Assembly (NCBI GenBank): GCA_025964695.1
Contig: JAOPYK010000017.1
Span: 17,176 to 81,175, forward strand
Length of the DNA stretch: 64,000 nt
Direction of reading: 5' to 3'
Source: Streptosporangiaceae bacterium
GTDB lineage: Bacteria; Actinomycetota; Actinomycetes; Streptosporangiales; Streptosporangiaceae
A program made the translations under genes and the position numbers. The notes under the pieces are model-generated. The model had not been told where the DNA came from, did not search any database, and was given only the letters and a program-made list of their open reading frames with translations. Positions 51,572 to 60,169 of this stretch are shown here, one piece after another (the stretch's first letter is position 1; each line of letters starts with the position of its first letter).

Positions 51572-52057
51572 TCAGACATTGATGACCACGGTGTCGGCGG
51601 CGCGGTCGTGCAGGCCACGGTAGTCGCGGTCCCAGACCAGGGCAGGGATGACCAGGATCAGCAGCAGGGTTCGGACCAGCGACCAGAGGAGGCCGACCGG
51701 TCGCCCGTCGAGGCGCACCACGCGCAGGCCGAGCAGCCGCTTGCCGGCGGTGAGCCCCAGCAGCCCGGTGAGCAGCCAGACCTCCACGGCGAACACCGCG
51801 ACGGGCAGGAGGGAGCCCCGGCCCACATGCCATCCGAACACCCGGGCCAGGAAGAGGACGGCCAGCCAGGCGAGGCCCCAGTCGATGAAGAGCGCGAGGA
51901 GCCGGCGGCCGTAGCTCGCGGCCGATCCCGGGCCGTCCTGGGGAAGACCGAGCCGTTCACCCGGGAAGCCGAGATCGACTCCGGCGGAACGTGCGCCGCC
52001 GAGCCATGATCCGGCCGATCCGACACGCCGGGTCTGCTGCTGTTTCGGCTTGCTCAT
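51572..52057 (-). CDS. RDD family membrane protein
   Basis: The 161-residue protein has an Arg- and Gln-rich N-terminus and the RDD signature: [20 protein letters not shown] (first helix with R and D), a second helix with [20 protein letters not shown], and the [15 protein letters not shown] ending. The role of the family is unknown. An RDD gene beside glnA is a conserved arrangement in actinobacteria. It is divergent from glnA, and the 240 bases between them hold the GlnR box. Confidence 0.88.
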   Translation of the reverse strand: MSKPKQQQTRRVGSAGSWLGGARSAGVDLGFPGERLGLPQDGPGSAASYGRRLLALFIDWGLAWLAVLFLARVFGWHVGRGSLLPVAVFAVEVWLLTGLLGLTAGKRLLGLRVVRLDGRPVGLLWSLVRTLLLILVIPALVWDRDYRGLHDRAADTVVINV

Positions 52058-52212
52058 GCACCCACGCTACCGCTGGGGGACACTTCACATCCCGACGCCC
52101 CGGACCGCTCCGCTCGCCGATGCCGGAGCGTACGCTTCCCTACGGCAACAGGGGTCCCCGGCGCCTCCGCCGCCACCCGGCACGGCCGGGACCAGGCCCG
52201 AGCACAAGCTAC

Positions 52213-52250
52213 GTAACACAGCGGAAACACATGAGACATGGCCGAGAAAC
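52213..52250 (+). promoter_or_regulatory. Two-unit GlnR box before glnA
   Basis: Four half-sites are spaced by exactly six bases each: GTAAC (52213-52217), GAAAC (52224-52228), GACAT (52235-52239) and GAAAC (52246-52250). This is the a1-b1-a2-b2 layout of the Streptomyces glnA GlnR operator, with only the third half-site degenerate. It ends 48 bases before the start codon. Confidence 0.75.
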
Positions 52251-52298
52251 CGCCGGATCATAGCGTTTCAGCAGCCAAAAGCGCCCCAAGGAGGATGG

Positions 52299-53723
52299 AT
52301 GTTCAGTAGCGCCGGAGAGGTCCTGAGCTACATAGAGAGCGAAGGAGTACGGTTCGTCGACTGCCGGTTCGTCGACCTGCCCGGATCCGTGCAGCACTTC
52401 ACGTTCCCGGTGGAGAACTTCGGTGACAGCGTCTTCACCGATGGCCTGATGTTCGACGGATCCTCGATCCGCGGCTTCCAGGAGATCCACGAGTCCGACA
52501 TGCTCCTGCTGCCGGACCCCACCACCGCGGTCGTCGACCCGTTCCGTCAGCACAAGACCCTGAACCTCACGTTCTTCGTGCACGACCCGCTGACCGGCGA
52601 GCCGTACAGCCGTGACCCGCGCAACGTCGCGAAGAAGGCCCAGGACTATCTCAAGAGCACCGGCATCGCCGACACGGTGTACTTCGGCCCCGAGGCCGAG
52701 TTCTACATCTTTGACGACGTCCGGTTCGAGACGAAGCAGAACGCCGGGTACTACTTCCTCGACTCGATCGAGGGCGCCTGGAACACCGGACGCGAGGAGG
52801 CGGGCGGCAACCTCGGCGCCAAGCCCCCCTACAAGGGCGGCTACTTCCCGGTCGCGCCGATGGACCACTACACCGACCTGCGGTCGGAGATGGTCGAGCG
52901 GCTCATCGGGGTCGGCATCGACGTCGAGATGCAGCACCACGAGGTCGGCACGGCAGGCCAGGCGGAGATCGACATCCGCTTCGACTCCATGCTCAAGGCC
53001 GCCGACAACCTGATGCTCTACAAGTACGTCGTCAAGAACGTCGCCCGCGCGGCCGGCAAGACCGTCACCTTCATGCCGAAGCCCATCTTCGGTGACAACG
53101 GCTCCGGCATGCACTGCCACCAGTCGCTGTGGAAGGACGGCTCCCCGCTGTTCTACGACGAGGTCGGCTACGCCGGGCTCTCTGACATGGCCCGCTTCTA
53201 CATCGGCGGGCTGCTCAAGCACGCCCCGTCGCTGCTGGCCTTCACCAACCCGACGGTGAACTCCTACCACCGTCTGGTGCCCGGCTACGAGGCCCCGGTC
53301 AACCTGGTGTACTCGCAGCGGAACCGCTCGGCGTGCATCCGGGTCCCGCTCACCGGCTCCAACCCGAAGGCCAAGCGCATCGAGTTCCGGGTGCCGGACC
53401 CATCCTGCAACCCCTACCTCGCATTCTCGGCCCAGCTGATGGCGGGGCTGGACGGCATCAAGAACAAGATCGAGCCGGCCGAGCCCGTCGACAAGGACCT
53501 CTACGAGCTTCCCCCGGAGGAGGCCCGCAACATCCCGCAGGTGCCGGGTTCGCTCGAGGGCGTCCTGAACGCGCTCGAGGCCGACCACGGCTACCTGGTC
53601 GAGGGCGGTGTCTTCACCGAGGACCTGATCGAGACCTGGATCTCCTACAAGCGCGAGAAGGAACTGGACCCGATCCGGCTCCGCCCGCACCCGCACGAGT
53701 TCGAACTCTACTTCGACGTGTGA
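52299..53723 (+). CDS. glnA: Glutamine synthetase type I-beta
   Basis: The 474-residue main glutamine synthetase makes glutamine from glutamate and ammonia. It shows [12 protein letters not shown], the metal ligands in [47 protein letters not shown] and the C-terminal adenylylation loop [11 protein letters not shown] with Tyr402. That Tyr makes it the target of GlnE. ATG 52299 follows AAGGAGG; an overlapping ATG at 52295 leads to an immediate stop and may reduce initiation. The GlnR box upstream points to nitrogen control. Confidence 0.96.
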   Translation: MFSSAGEVLSYIESEGVRFVDCRFVDLPGSVQHFTFPVENFGDSVFTDGLMFDGSSIRGFQEIHESDMLLLPDPTTAVVDPFRQHKTLNLTFFVHDPLTGEPYSRDPRNVAKKAQDYLKSTGIADTVYFGPEAEFYIFDDVRFETKQNAGYYFLDSIEGAWNTGREEAGGNLGAKPPYKGGYFPVAPMDHYTDLRSEMVERLIGVGIDVEMQHHEVGTAGQAEIDIRFDSMLKAADNLMLYKYVVKNVARAAGKTVTFMPKPIFGDNGSGMHCHQSLWKDGSPLFYDEVGYAGLSDMARFYIGGLLKHAPSLLAFTNPTVNSYHRLVPGYEAPVNLVYSQRNRSACIRVPLTGSNPKAKRIEFRVPDPSCNPYLAFSAQLMAGLDGIKNKIEPAEPVDKDLYELPPEEARNIPQVPGSLEGVLNALEADHGYLVEGGVFTEDLIETWISYKREKELDPIRLRPHPHEFELYFDV

Positions 53724-53775
53724 TGAACGATCGCTCTGACCAGGGCCGGAAGCCATCAGATGATGGCCCAGGGCA

Positions 53776-53940
53776 CTAGCAGGGCACATCGTTCGCCGAA
53801 GGGCCGTCGTTCGTCTCTCCATTGAGGGCACGATCGACGGCCCTTCGCATGCGGTCGGTATTCGACGGCATGAGAGGCGTGTACGTCCGCGACGTGAGAC
53901 CGGGGTCGCTGTGCCCGAGGTGGTCGGGGTGCCAGAAGCG
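53776..53940 (-). pseudogene. Tyrosine recombinase (integrase) C-terminal remnant
   Basis: The minus-strand frame ending at 53776 reads HLGHSDPGLTSRTYTPLMPS and then DRMRRAVDRALNG. This is the end of phage-type tyrosine recombinases, with the HLGH motif and the nucleophilic Tyr (RTYTPL). Upstream in this frame there is no further integrase sequence. About 50 residues of a gene are left just downstream of glnA. The rest of 53724-54058 holds nothing recognisable. Confidence 0.7.
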
Positions 53941-54058
53941 GCTGTGAACCAAGGGGACTGTAGCGTGGGAAGGGACCGCGTTCCGGGGAGGCTCCTTCCG
54001 TTTTTGGGGGAGATCCGGGGGGGCGGTATGAGATCGGAGACAGGGGGGCCTCTCGATC

Positions 54059-54745
54059 ATGACTACCTCGATCCTCGTCGGAGGAAGCAGCGGACTGGGC
54101 CGCGCCGTAGCGCAGCGATTCGCCGACCGCGGCGACAACGTCATCATCACCGGCCGCAGCACGGCGCGCGCCGGCACCGTGGCCACCGAAATCGGCGGCA
54201 CGACCCGAGGCCTGGGCGTTGACCTGTCGCGGCCGGAGACGATCGCCGCCGCGCTCGCCGATGTGCGCGAGGCCGACAACCTGGTGATCAGCGCCACCGG
54301 ACAGGCCGTCAACTCCCTCGCGGATTTCGATATCGACGAGGCCATCAAGGCCGTGACCATCAAACTGGTGGGCTACACCGAGACCGTGCGAGTCCTGCGT
54401 GACCGGTTCACCCCCGGCGCGTCGGTCGTGCTCTTCGGCGGCCTGGCCAAGGAACGCCCCTACCCTGGTTCCACCATGGTGACCGCCTTCAACGGAGGTA
54501 TCACCGGCCTGGTGAAAACCCTGGCCGTGGAGATCGCACCCCACCGCGTCAACGCGATCCACCCGGGCGTGGTGGGAGACACCCCGAAGTGGCGCGACGT
54601 ACCCGACCACCCCCACATATCGCGTACCCCTATTGGACGCCTCGTGACGACGGCGGAGATCGTCGACGCCACCGACTTCCTTCTCCGCAACACCGGCGTC
54701 AACGCCCAAGACCTGTTGGTCGACGGCGGACTGCTCGTCACCTGA
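54059..54745 (+). CDS. Short-chain dehydrogenase/reductase, possible accessory gene
   Basis: The 228-residue SDR has the cofactor loop ILVGGSSGLGRAVAQRFADR and IITGRSTARAG (NADP preference). It has a Gly-Gly in VVLFGGLAKERPY in place of the usual Ser, and no YxxxK: the region around TMVTAFNGGITGLVKTLAVE has Phe and Gly where Tyr and Lys normally stand. The C-terminal HPGVVGDTPKW and VDGGLLVT are standard. Missing catalytic residues mean it may be an atypical reductase or binding protein. It sits between an integrase tail and an OsmC gene, so it may have come in with a mobile element. Confidence 0.75.
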   Translation: MTTSILVGGSSGLGRAVAQRFADRGDNVIITGRSTARAGTVATEIGGTTRGLGVDLSRPETIAAALADVREADNLVISATGQAVNSLADFDIDEAIKAVTIKLVGYTETVRVLRDRFTPGASVVLFGGLAKERPYPGSTMVTAFNGGITGLVKTLAVEIAPHRVNAIHPGVVGDTPKWRDVPDHPHISRTPIGRLVTTAEIVDATDFLLRNTGVNAQDLLVDGGLLVT

Positions 54746-54938
54746 CGCATCGGCGGCCCAGACGCTCTCTGTGAGCCTTGAGCCCATCCCACGCCGTGCA
54801 ATGGCACAGCCAGAGTTCGTCCCAGGGCCGGCGGGGCGTTCGGCTGTCCGGGGCCGGACGTGATCGACCTCTCGACGGATCCGGGAAGAACCCGGGGGGC
54901 GTGCCTGTTGGGGCCCGATGAAGGCGAAGGAGGCGGCC

Positions 54939-55364
54939 ATGGCCACGGTGAAGGTCGAACGTACGGACGACGGGGGCTTCGTGGCCCGCAACGATCGCGG
55001 TGCCGAGGTCGCCATCGGCGGGTCGGACGACGACGGCGTCTTCTCACCGGTGGAACTGCTCCTGGCCGCACTCGGCGGCTGTGAGCTGGTGACCGTGGAG
55101 CCACTGACGGCCCAGCGCGGCCACCGGCTGGCCTCCCTGGCGGCGACGGTCCACGCCGAAAAGATCGAGCCCACCAGGCTGGGCACCGTGTCGATCAGCT
55201 ACGAGGTGGAACTCCCGGCCGGCGACGACCAGGCCGCCGAGGTCTTCACCTCGGTCGTCCACCGGGTGCACGACCGCTACTGCACCGTCGGCCGGGCGCT
55301 CAAGGAGCAGACTCCGGTCGAGCTGGTACTGCCGGCGCAGGATGCCGCTACTCCTCAGGGCTGA
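54939..55364 (+). CDS. OsmC/Ohr-family protein
   Basis: The 141-residue protein belongs to the OsmC-like peroxide-reducing fold. The two redox cysteines are in ALGGCELVTVEPL (residues ~43-55) and HDRYCTVGRALKE (residues ~107-119), the spacing seen in OsmC/YhfA proteins. It probably reduces organic hydroperoxides with thiols. ATG 54939 has AAGGAGG at a good distance; the upstream in-frame ATG 54918 was rejected. No regulator is adjacent. Confidence 0.85.
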   Translation: MATVKVERTDDGGFVARNDRGAEVAIGGSDDDGVFSPVELLLAALGGCELVTVEPLTAQRGHRLASLAATVHAEKIEPTRLGTVSISYEVELPAGDDQAAEVFTSVVHRVHDRYCTVGRALKEQTPVELVLPAQDAATPQG

Positions 55365-55424
55365 GGAGAAGACCGTTCTCAGTGCCGATCTCAGCCCCCT
55401 GGCGCTCAGACGAAGATAAGACCC

Positions 55425-55553
55425 ATGACGAAGAGCCTCCCGCTTCGAGCGATGTGCACGGTGATCGTCATGCTGGGCACGGCCAACCACTTCGTCATCG
55501 ACGCCGTCGGTGGCGCGGTAGCGCCGGCCTGCGGGTTCGTGGCGGCGAGATGA
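55425..55553 (+). pseudogene. Remnant of a PAP2-type phosphatase C-terminus
   Basis: A 42-codon frame (MTKSLPLRAMCTVIVMLGTA, then NHFVIDAVGGAVAP) resembles the last membrane helix and NHF-D motif of PAP2/inositol phosphorylceramide synthase-like membrane phosphatases, where the His and Asp are catalytic. The upstream catalytic motifs are missing and the frame is short, so it is most likely a gene tail. The remainder of 55365-55676 shows no gene. Confidence 0.5.
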
Positions 55554-55676
55554 TCGGCCGGGCCTCGGTGCCGGCCAGGCGCCTTGCGCTCGCCGCGCGA
55601 CCGGGCGGACCACGGTCCGGTAAAGCATGCCCCTTGGTGCGGTACCCCGGAACGGCGTACGGAAGGATGCTGACCC

Positions 55677-57239
55677 GTGCGCAATCCTCGGGGGATCATC
55701 GTTCCCTTCTTCGTTCTGGCCGCAGTCCTGGTGACCGGATGCATGACGCGCGGCGCCGGGCCCGCACTGCACGCCCGCAGGCCGCCCGCCGCGTCAGGGG
55801 CGCCGGCGGCGGCGCCCGGAGCGGCCACCGTGGCCGAGAACGCCAAACCCGGCACCCCGGACTGGCGGGTTCACAAGGTCGGCGCGGAGCACGAGATGGA
55901 GGGCTACACCGATCACGTCAGCGTGCTGCCCGGGGAGTCCTTCCAGCTGTTCGTCTCCACCACCGCCAAGGGCTACCGCGTCCAGGCCTTCCGCACCGGC
56001 TGGTACGGCGGCACCCAGGCCCGTGAGGTGTGGGCGTCGCAGCACCTGACCGGCACCGTGCAGGCTCCGCCCCGGATCGAGGCGGTGACCCGCACGGTGA
56101 CGGCGCCGTGGAAGGCTTCCGCCACCGTCTCCACCCAGGGCTGGCCCGAGGGGTCCTATCTGCTCCGCCTCAGCTCCGACTCCGGAGCCCAGCGGTACGT
56201 CCCGATCACCGTACGTTCGGCGAGCACGGCCGGGAAGGTCGTCGTGCTGAACGGGACCACCACCTGGCAGGCGTACAACCTGTGGGGCGGTTACAGCCTC
56301 TACGACGGGATCGGCGGCTACGGCAACCGGTCCAGGGCGGTCGCCTTCGACCGGCCCTACGATCTCGACGGCGCCGTCAAGTACATGGCCTACGAACAGC
56401 CCGCCATCGTGCTGGCGGAGAAGCTCGGGCTGCCGCTTGCCTACGAGACCGACAACGACCTGCACGCCGATCCGTCGCTCCTGCGGGGCGCCAAGGCGCT
56501 CGCCGTTCTCGGCCACGACGAGTACTGGTCGACGGCGATGCGCGACCAGGTGACCACGTCCAGGGACGCGGGCGTCAACGTCGCCTTCCTCGGGGCCAAC
56601 GAGGTCAACCGGCACATCAGGTTCGGCGCCACCAGGCTCGGCGAGAACCGGCTGGTGATCTGCTACAAGGATCTCGACGACCCGATCGGCGCGAAAGACC
56701 CTGCCGAGATCACCATCGACTGGCGGCTGGCCCGGAAACCACGGCCGGAGAGCGACCTCACCGGCGTCTTCTACGAGTGCAATCCGGTGGAGGCCGACTA
56801 TGTCGTCTACCGCCCCGACAACTGGCTGCTGGCCGGCACCGGGGTCCGCAAGGGGCAGCGGTTTCCCGGCATGGTCGGCCCCGAGTACGACCGGGTCAAC
56901 CCGATCGTGAAGACGCCCCGGCCGATCGAGGTGGTCGCCCACTCACCGGTGCGCTGCGGGAACGCAGACAGCTACGCGGACTCGGCGTACTACACCGTGC
57001 CGAGCGGGGCGGGCGTCTTCGCCGTGGGGACCATGCGATGGGTCTGCGCGATGCGCGGCGCCCGCTGCGGGCACGGCGTCAACGACGCGGCCAAGAGGTT
57101 CGTCGACAAGGTCACCGAGAACGTGTTGCGCGCCATGGCCGAGGGTCCGGTGGGCACCCTGCACCCCGCCAGGGACAACGTCGACAGGGTGAAGCCCTAC
57201 CACGGCTACCCGACCTTCCCCGGCGAGGACCGGAACTGA
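55677..57239 (+). CDS. Lipoprotein with N,N-dimethylformamidase beta-subunit-like domain
   Basis: The 520-residue exported protein starts at GTG 55677 with the lipoprotein signal VPFFVLAAVLVTGC and an Ala/Pro linker. A beta-sandwich part (PGTPDWRVHKVGAEHEMEGY to QRYVPITVRS) precedes an alpha/beta part resembling the C-terminal domain of N,N-dimethylformamidase beta subunits (TTTWQAYNLWGGYSLYDGIG; VLGHDEYWSTAMRDQV; VAFLGANEVNRHIRF). In proteins of this type the glutamine-amidotransferase-like core is kept but an enzymatic role is unproven. It stands alone before a strong hairpin. Confidence 0.8.
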   Translation: MRNPRGIIVPFFVLAAVLVTGCMTRGAGPALHARRPPAASGAPAAAPGAATVAENAKPGTPDWRVHKVGAEHEMEGYTDHVSVLPGESFQLFVSTTAKGYRVQAFRTGWYGGTQAREVWASQHLTGTVQAPPRIEAVTRTVTAPWKASATVSTQGWPEGSYLLRLSSDSGAQRYVPITVRSASTAGKVVVLNGTTTWQAYNLWGGYSLYDGIGGYGNRSRAVAFDRPYDLDGAVKYMAYEQPAIVLAEKLGLPLAYETDNDLHADPSLLRGAKALAVLGHDEYWSTAMRDQVTTSRDAGVNVAFLGANEVNRHIRFGATRLGENRLVICYKDLDDPIGAKDPAEITIDWRLARKPRPESDLTGVFYECNPVEADYVVYRPDNWLLAGTGVRKGQRFPGMVGPEYDRVNPIVKTPRPIEVVAHSPVRCGNADSYADSAYYTVPSGAGVFAVGTMRWVCAMRGARCGHGVNDAAKRFVDKVTENVLRAMAEGPVGTLHPARDNVDRVKPYHGYPTFPGEDRN

Positions 57240-57240
57240 G

Positions 57241-57275
57241 GACCAGATGGTGATCCTCGGGATCGTCACCTGGTC
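57241..57275. terminator. Convergent hairpin terminator
   Basis: GACCAGATGGTGATCC (57241-57256) and GGATCGTCACCTGGTC (57260-57275) pair with three mismatches, some of which are wobbles in RNA. The hairpin directly follows the stop of the dimethylformamidase-like gene at 57239 and lies 75 bases after the stop of the convergent DUF4191 gene, so it can serve both. Confidence 0.7.
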
Positions 57276-57349
57276 ACCACACCCGGGGCGCCACCCGGCG
57301 CGCCGCCCGGGCGCCGCAGGACGGGCCAGCGGGCACCGGGCCGGCGGGG

Positions 57350-58042
57350 TCAGCGGGTCTTGGGCTTGGGGCCCTTGGGCATCCGGGCGCCCTTGGGGAT
57401 GGGGCCCTTGGGCATCTGCATCGTGGCCGGCAGGGCCCGCAGCCGGTCGTTGAGCTCGCCGACCTGGGCCTTGTTGAGGTTGCGTGGCAGCTTCATGATG
57501 TGCCGCTGCAGCTTCCCGATCGGGATCTGCCCCTCCTCGTCGCCCACCTGGATGTCGTAGATCGGCACCTGCGCGGCGGCCCGGGCCAGGCGCTTCTTCT
57601 CCGCGCCCAGCAGCGGGGCGACCCGGCTCGCGGGTCCCTCGGAGACCAGCAGCACGCCCGGCCTGCCGACCGCCCGATGCACCAGGTCGAGGCTCCGGTT
57701 GCCGGACACCGCCGGGGTGACCGTCCAGCCGCCGCGCATGTTGTCCAGCACGCTGGCCGCAGCGCCCGGCTGACCGGCGATCATCTTGTACTGGGTGCGC
57801 TGGGCCATCTGGCCGAACACGATCATGCCGACCAGGATCCCGCCCATGATCCCGAGCGGGACCAGGAAGAGCAGCTGGTCGATGAGCAGCCCAATGATCA
57901 CCACGACGATCAGAGTGCCGATCGCGGCGCCGAAGACGATCGGCAGGGCCTTGGGATTGGCCTGATGCAGGACCTTGGCCAGTGCGCCGATCTGCTTGAT
58001 GCGACCGGGACGCGCGGCTCCGTCGGTGGGCTTGTTTGGCAT
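57350..58042 (-). CDS. DUF4191 family membrane protein
   Basis: The 230-residue product has two membrane helices near the N-terminus (PIVFGAAIGTLIVVVIIGLL; LLFLVPLGIMGGILVGMIVF) and a cytosolic domain (QYKMIAGQPGAAASVLDNMR; HRAVGRPGVLLVSEGPASRV). It ends with a Lys/Pro/Gly-rich tail built of MPKGP-like repeats. DUF4191 genes lie next to lipA across actinobacteria and the role is unknown. ATG 58042 gives a natural start; the frame is open 14 codons further upstream. Confidence 0.88.
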   Translation of the reverse strand: MPNKPTDGAARPGRIKQIGALAKVLHQANPKALPIVFGAAIGTLIVVVIIGLLIDQLLFLVPLGIMGGILVGMIVFGQMAQRTQYKMIAGQPGAAASVLDNMRGGWTVTPAVSGNRSLDLVHRAVGRPGVLLVSEGPASRVAPLLGAEKKRLARAAAQVPIYDIQVGDEEGQIPIGKLQRHIMKLPRNLNKAQVGELNDRLRALPATMQMPKGPIPKGARMPKGPKPKTR

Positions 58043-58117
58043 GGATCGAAGGATACGAGTATTCGCCCGGCGACGTGAAAACAAAGCAATCCGTGACCGG
58101 GTGGACTCCGACGGTGA

Positions 58118-58136
58118 CCGGGGCGATGAGCCCCGG
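58118..58136 (-). terminator. Hairpin terminator after lipA
   Basis: CCGGGGC (58118-58124) and GCCCCGG (58130-58136) pair perfectly around GATGA. The stem lies 20 bases after the lipA stop in the transcribed direction and before the DUF4191 start, so it should separate those two genes. Confidence 0.55.
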
Positions 58137-58156
58137 CCGGGCCTGCGAAGCCGGAT

Positions 58157-59101
58157 CTAGCGGGTGGCCGCGGCGGTGTCCCGGGCCGCCATGGCCTGCT
58201 GGTAGAGCCGTCCCGCCCGGTAGCTGGAGCGCACCAGTGGTCCCGACATCACCCCGGCGAAGCCGATCGCCTCACCCTCGGCCTGAAGCTCCACGAACTC
58301 CTCGGGCTTGACCCAGCGCTCGACCGGGTGGTGCCGGACGCTCGGCCGCAGATACTGAGTGATCGTCAGCAGCTCGCAGCCGGCGCCGTACAGGTCCTGC
58401 ATCGCCTGCGAGATCTCCTCGCGGGTCTCTCCCATGCCGAGGATCAGATTGGACTTGGTCACCAGCCCGGCGGTCCGGGCCTGGGTGATGACGTCCAGAG
58501 ACCGCTCGTAGCGGAACCCGGGCCGGATCCGCTTGAAGATCCGCGGCACGGTCTCCACGTTGTGCGCGAGCACCTCCGGTGTCGTGCCGAACACCTCGGC
58601 CAGCTGCGCGGGAACCCCGTCGAAGTCGGGGATGAGCAGCTCCACCCCGCAGCCCGGCACCGATTCGTGGATCCGGCGGACGGTCTCGGCGTACAGCCAC
58701 GCGCCGCCGTCGGGCAGGTCATCGCGGGCCACCCCGGTCACCGTCGCGTAGCGCAGGCCCATCTTCGCCACCGACTCGGCCACCCGGCGCGGCTCGTCGC
58801 GGTCGTAGGCGGCGGGCTTGCCGGTGTCGATCTGGCAGAAGTCGCACCGCCGGGTGCACTGGTCGCCGCCGATGAGGAAGGTGGCCTCGCGGTCCTCCCA
58901 GCATTCGTAGATGTTGGGGCAGCCGGCCTCCTGGCACACGGTGTGCAGGCCCTCACCGCGCACCAGCTCGGTGAGCTCGCGGTACTGCGGCCCCATCTTC
59001 AGCCGGGTTTTGATCCACGGCGGCTTGCGTTCGATCGGGGTCTCGCTGTTGCGTACTTCGAGTCGCAGGAGCTTACGCCCCGCTGGGGTCACCGCAGTCA
59101 C
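58157..59101 (-). CDS. lipA: Lipoyl synthase (radical SAM)
   Basis: The 314-residue enzyme inserts two sulfurs into octanoyl groups bound to E2 or H proteins. The auxiliary cluster cysteines are in [12 protein letters not shown] and the radical SAM cluster in [11 protein letters not shown] (CxxxCxxC); the C-terminal RSSYRAG carries the conserved Ser ligand. GTG 59101 is chosen because TACCCT stands six bases before it, although the frame is open to 59164. LipB and sucB, an E2 substrate, are encoded nearby on the same strand. Confidence 0.96.
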   Translation of the reverse strand: MTAVTPAGRKLLRLEVRNSETPIERKPPWIKTRLKMGPQYRELTELVRGEGLHTVCQEAGCPNIYECWEDREATFLIGGDQCTRRCDFCQIDTGKPAAYDRDEPRRVAESVAKMGLRYATVTGVARDDLPDGGAWLYAETVRRIHESVPGCGVELLIPDFDGVPAQLAEVFGTTPEVLAHNVETVPRIFKRIRPGFRYERSLDVITQARTAGLVTKSNLILGMGETREEISQAMQDLYGAGCELLTITQYLRPSVRHHPVERWVKPEEFVELQAEGEAIGFAGVMSGPLVRSSYRAGRLYQQAMAARDTAAATR

Positions 59102-59113
59102 TCCCCTAGGGTA
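59099..59113 (-). promoter_or_regulatory. Leaderless promoter of lipA
   Basis: On the minus strand TACCCT (59113-59108) is followed by AGGGGA and GTG 59101. The six-base spacing is that of leaderless transcripts; AGGGGA is too near the start to act as a normal ribosome binding site. Confidence 0.5.
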
Positions 59114-59164
59114 CGTCGAAGAGTCGCTCCTTCTTACCCCGGAGAACCCTCTCGAGGTGGACAC

Positions 59165-59488
59165 ATGATCGTCAGCACCATGAACGACCTCCCCGGCTAC
59201 GAGATCACCGAGGTGCTCGGGGACGTGTTCGGGACGACCGTCTTCGTGCGTGCCGCGGGATCCCAGATCGAGGCGGGGCTGCGGGGCCTGTTCGGCGGCG
59301 AGGCGCGCGGGCTGACCGGCCAGCTGAGCGACAGCAGGCTGGAGGCCCGCAAACGGCTGATCGTCGCGGCGGAGGCCGAGGGGGCCGACGCCGTTCTGGC
59401 GATGCGTTTCGAGACCAGCGAGCTGCGTGACGCCGGTACCGAGATCTTTGCCTACGGCACCGCGGTGAAGGCCCGCAAACTCGCCTGA
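59165..59488 (+). CDS. YbjQ/UPF0145 family protein
   Basis: The 107-residue protein has the pattern of UPF0145 (YbjQ) proteins: [38 protein letters not shown] and [14 protein letters not shown], ending GTAVKARKL. They form pentameric beta barrels and are sometimes labelled heavy-metal-binding, with no established role. ATG 59165 follows GAGGTGG. It is divergent from lipA with 63 bases between the two starts. Confidence 0.88.
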   Translation: MIVSTMNDLPGYEITEVLGDVFGTTVFVRAAGSQIEAGLRGLFGGEARGLTGQLSDSRLEARKRLIVAAEAEGADAVLAMRFETSELRDAGTEIFAYGTAVKARKLA

Positions 59489-59653
59489 CTAGGGTCAAAT
59501 GTCGCGAGAGCGTAACAACCGGATGCCGTTGTAGTCCTATTCCCATGTTTCCACCCTGAGTAGCTAGCGATCTCTCTAGGGTGACTCCCTGTTGCCGTGG
59601 TCGCCGTGCACAAGCCGGTTGCCGTGCAGGAGCCGTACGCAGGAGGAAGAGCC

Positions 59654-60169
59654 GTGAGTGTGGCAATGACCTACCTCAGATTGCCGCCGGCCATGGAGGG
59701 GGAGCCCGACCCGGGCCGCATCGCGCGCCTGGTGTTCGGTGTGCCGGACTGGCGCCGTCGGCACGCCCCCGATCAGATGATGGACATCGGCGGTGCCTGG
59801 CAGGGGCTGCACTACCTGATCACGGGTGATCCGTGGGACGGCCGGGCGCCCGAGGCCGACGTGGTCTGCGGAGGCAGGCTGCTCACCGAGGACGGCACGG
59901 CCGAGCTCGGCCTGGACGTCATCTTCCTGGCGGCGGAGCGCGCCAAGGCGGCCGCCGAGCACCTGGCGCACACGCCGTTCGAGGCGATCTCCGCCCGGTA
60001 CGACCTGCCGCGCATGCTGGCCGCGGGCGTCCAGGGCGCCGCGGACTGGGCCCAGCGGCCGCCGCAGGAGGCTCGGGACCGCTTCCTGCGGCCGGCCTAC
60101 GTCGCGCTGGCCCGGTTCTTCGTCGCCGCGGCCAACGACGGCCAAGCGATCTACAAGGTGATGGGCTGA
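59654..60169 (+). CDS. DUF1877 family protein
   Basis: The 171-residue product resembles YfbM/DUF1877 proteins: MTYLRLPPAMEGE near the start, MMDIGGAWQGLHYLITGDPW in the middle and VALARFFVAAANDGQAIYKV at the end. The function of the family is unknown. GTG 59654 has AGGAGGA before it, favoured over GTG 59597. Its last 19 bases overlap the end of the convergent lipB gene. Confidence 0.82.
   Translation: MSVAMTYLRLPPAMEGEPDPGRIARLVFGVPDWRRRHAPDQMMDIGGAWQGLHYLITGDPWDGRAPEADVVCGGRLLTEDGTAELGLDVIFLAAERAKAAAEHLAHTPFEAISARYDLPRMLAAGVQGAADWAQRPPQEARDRFLRPAYVALARFFVAAANDGQAIYKVMG

Noticed and set aside
54746..54880. Possible HNH-nuclease remnant on the minus strand (DHVRPR followed in another frame by a Cys/Trp/His-rich piece)
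   Set aside because: The pieces lie in different frames and lack the full HNH spacing; similarity is too weak to call.
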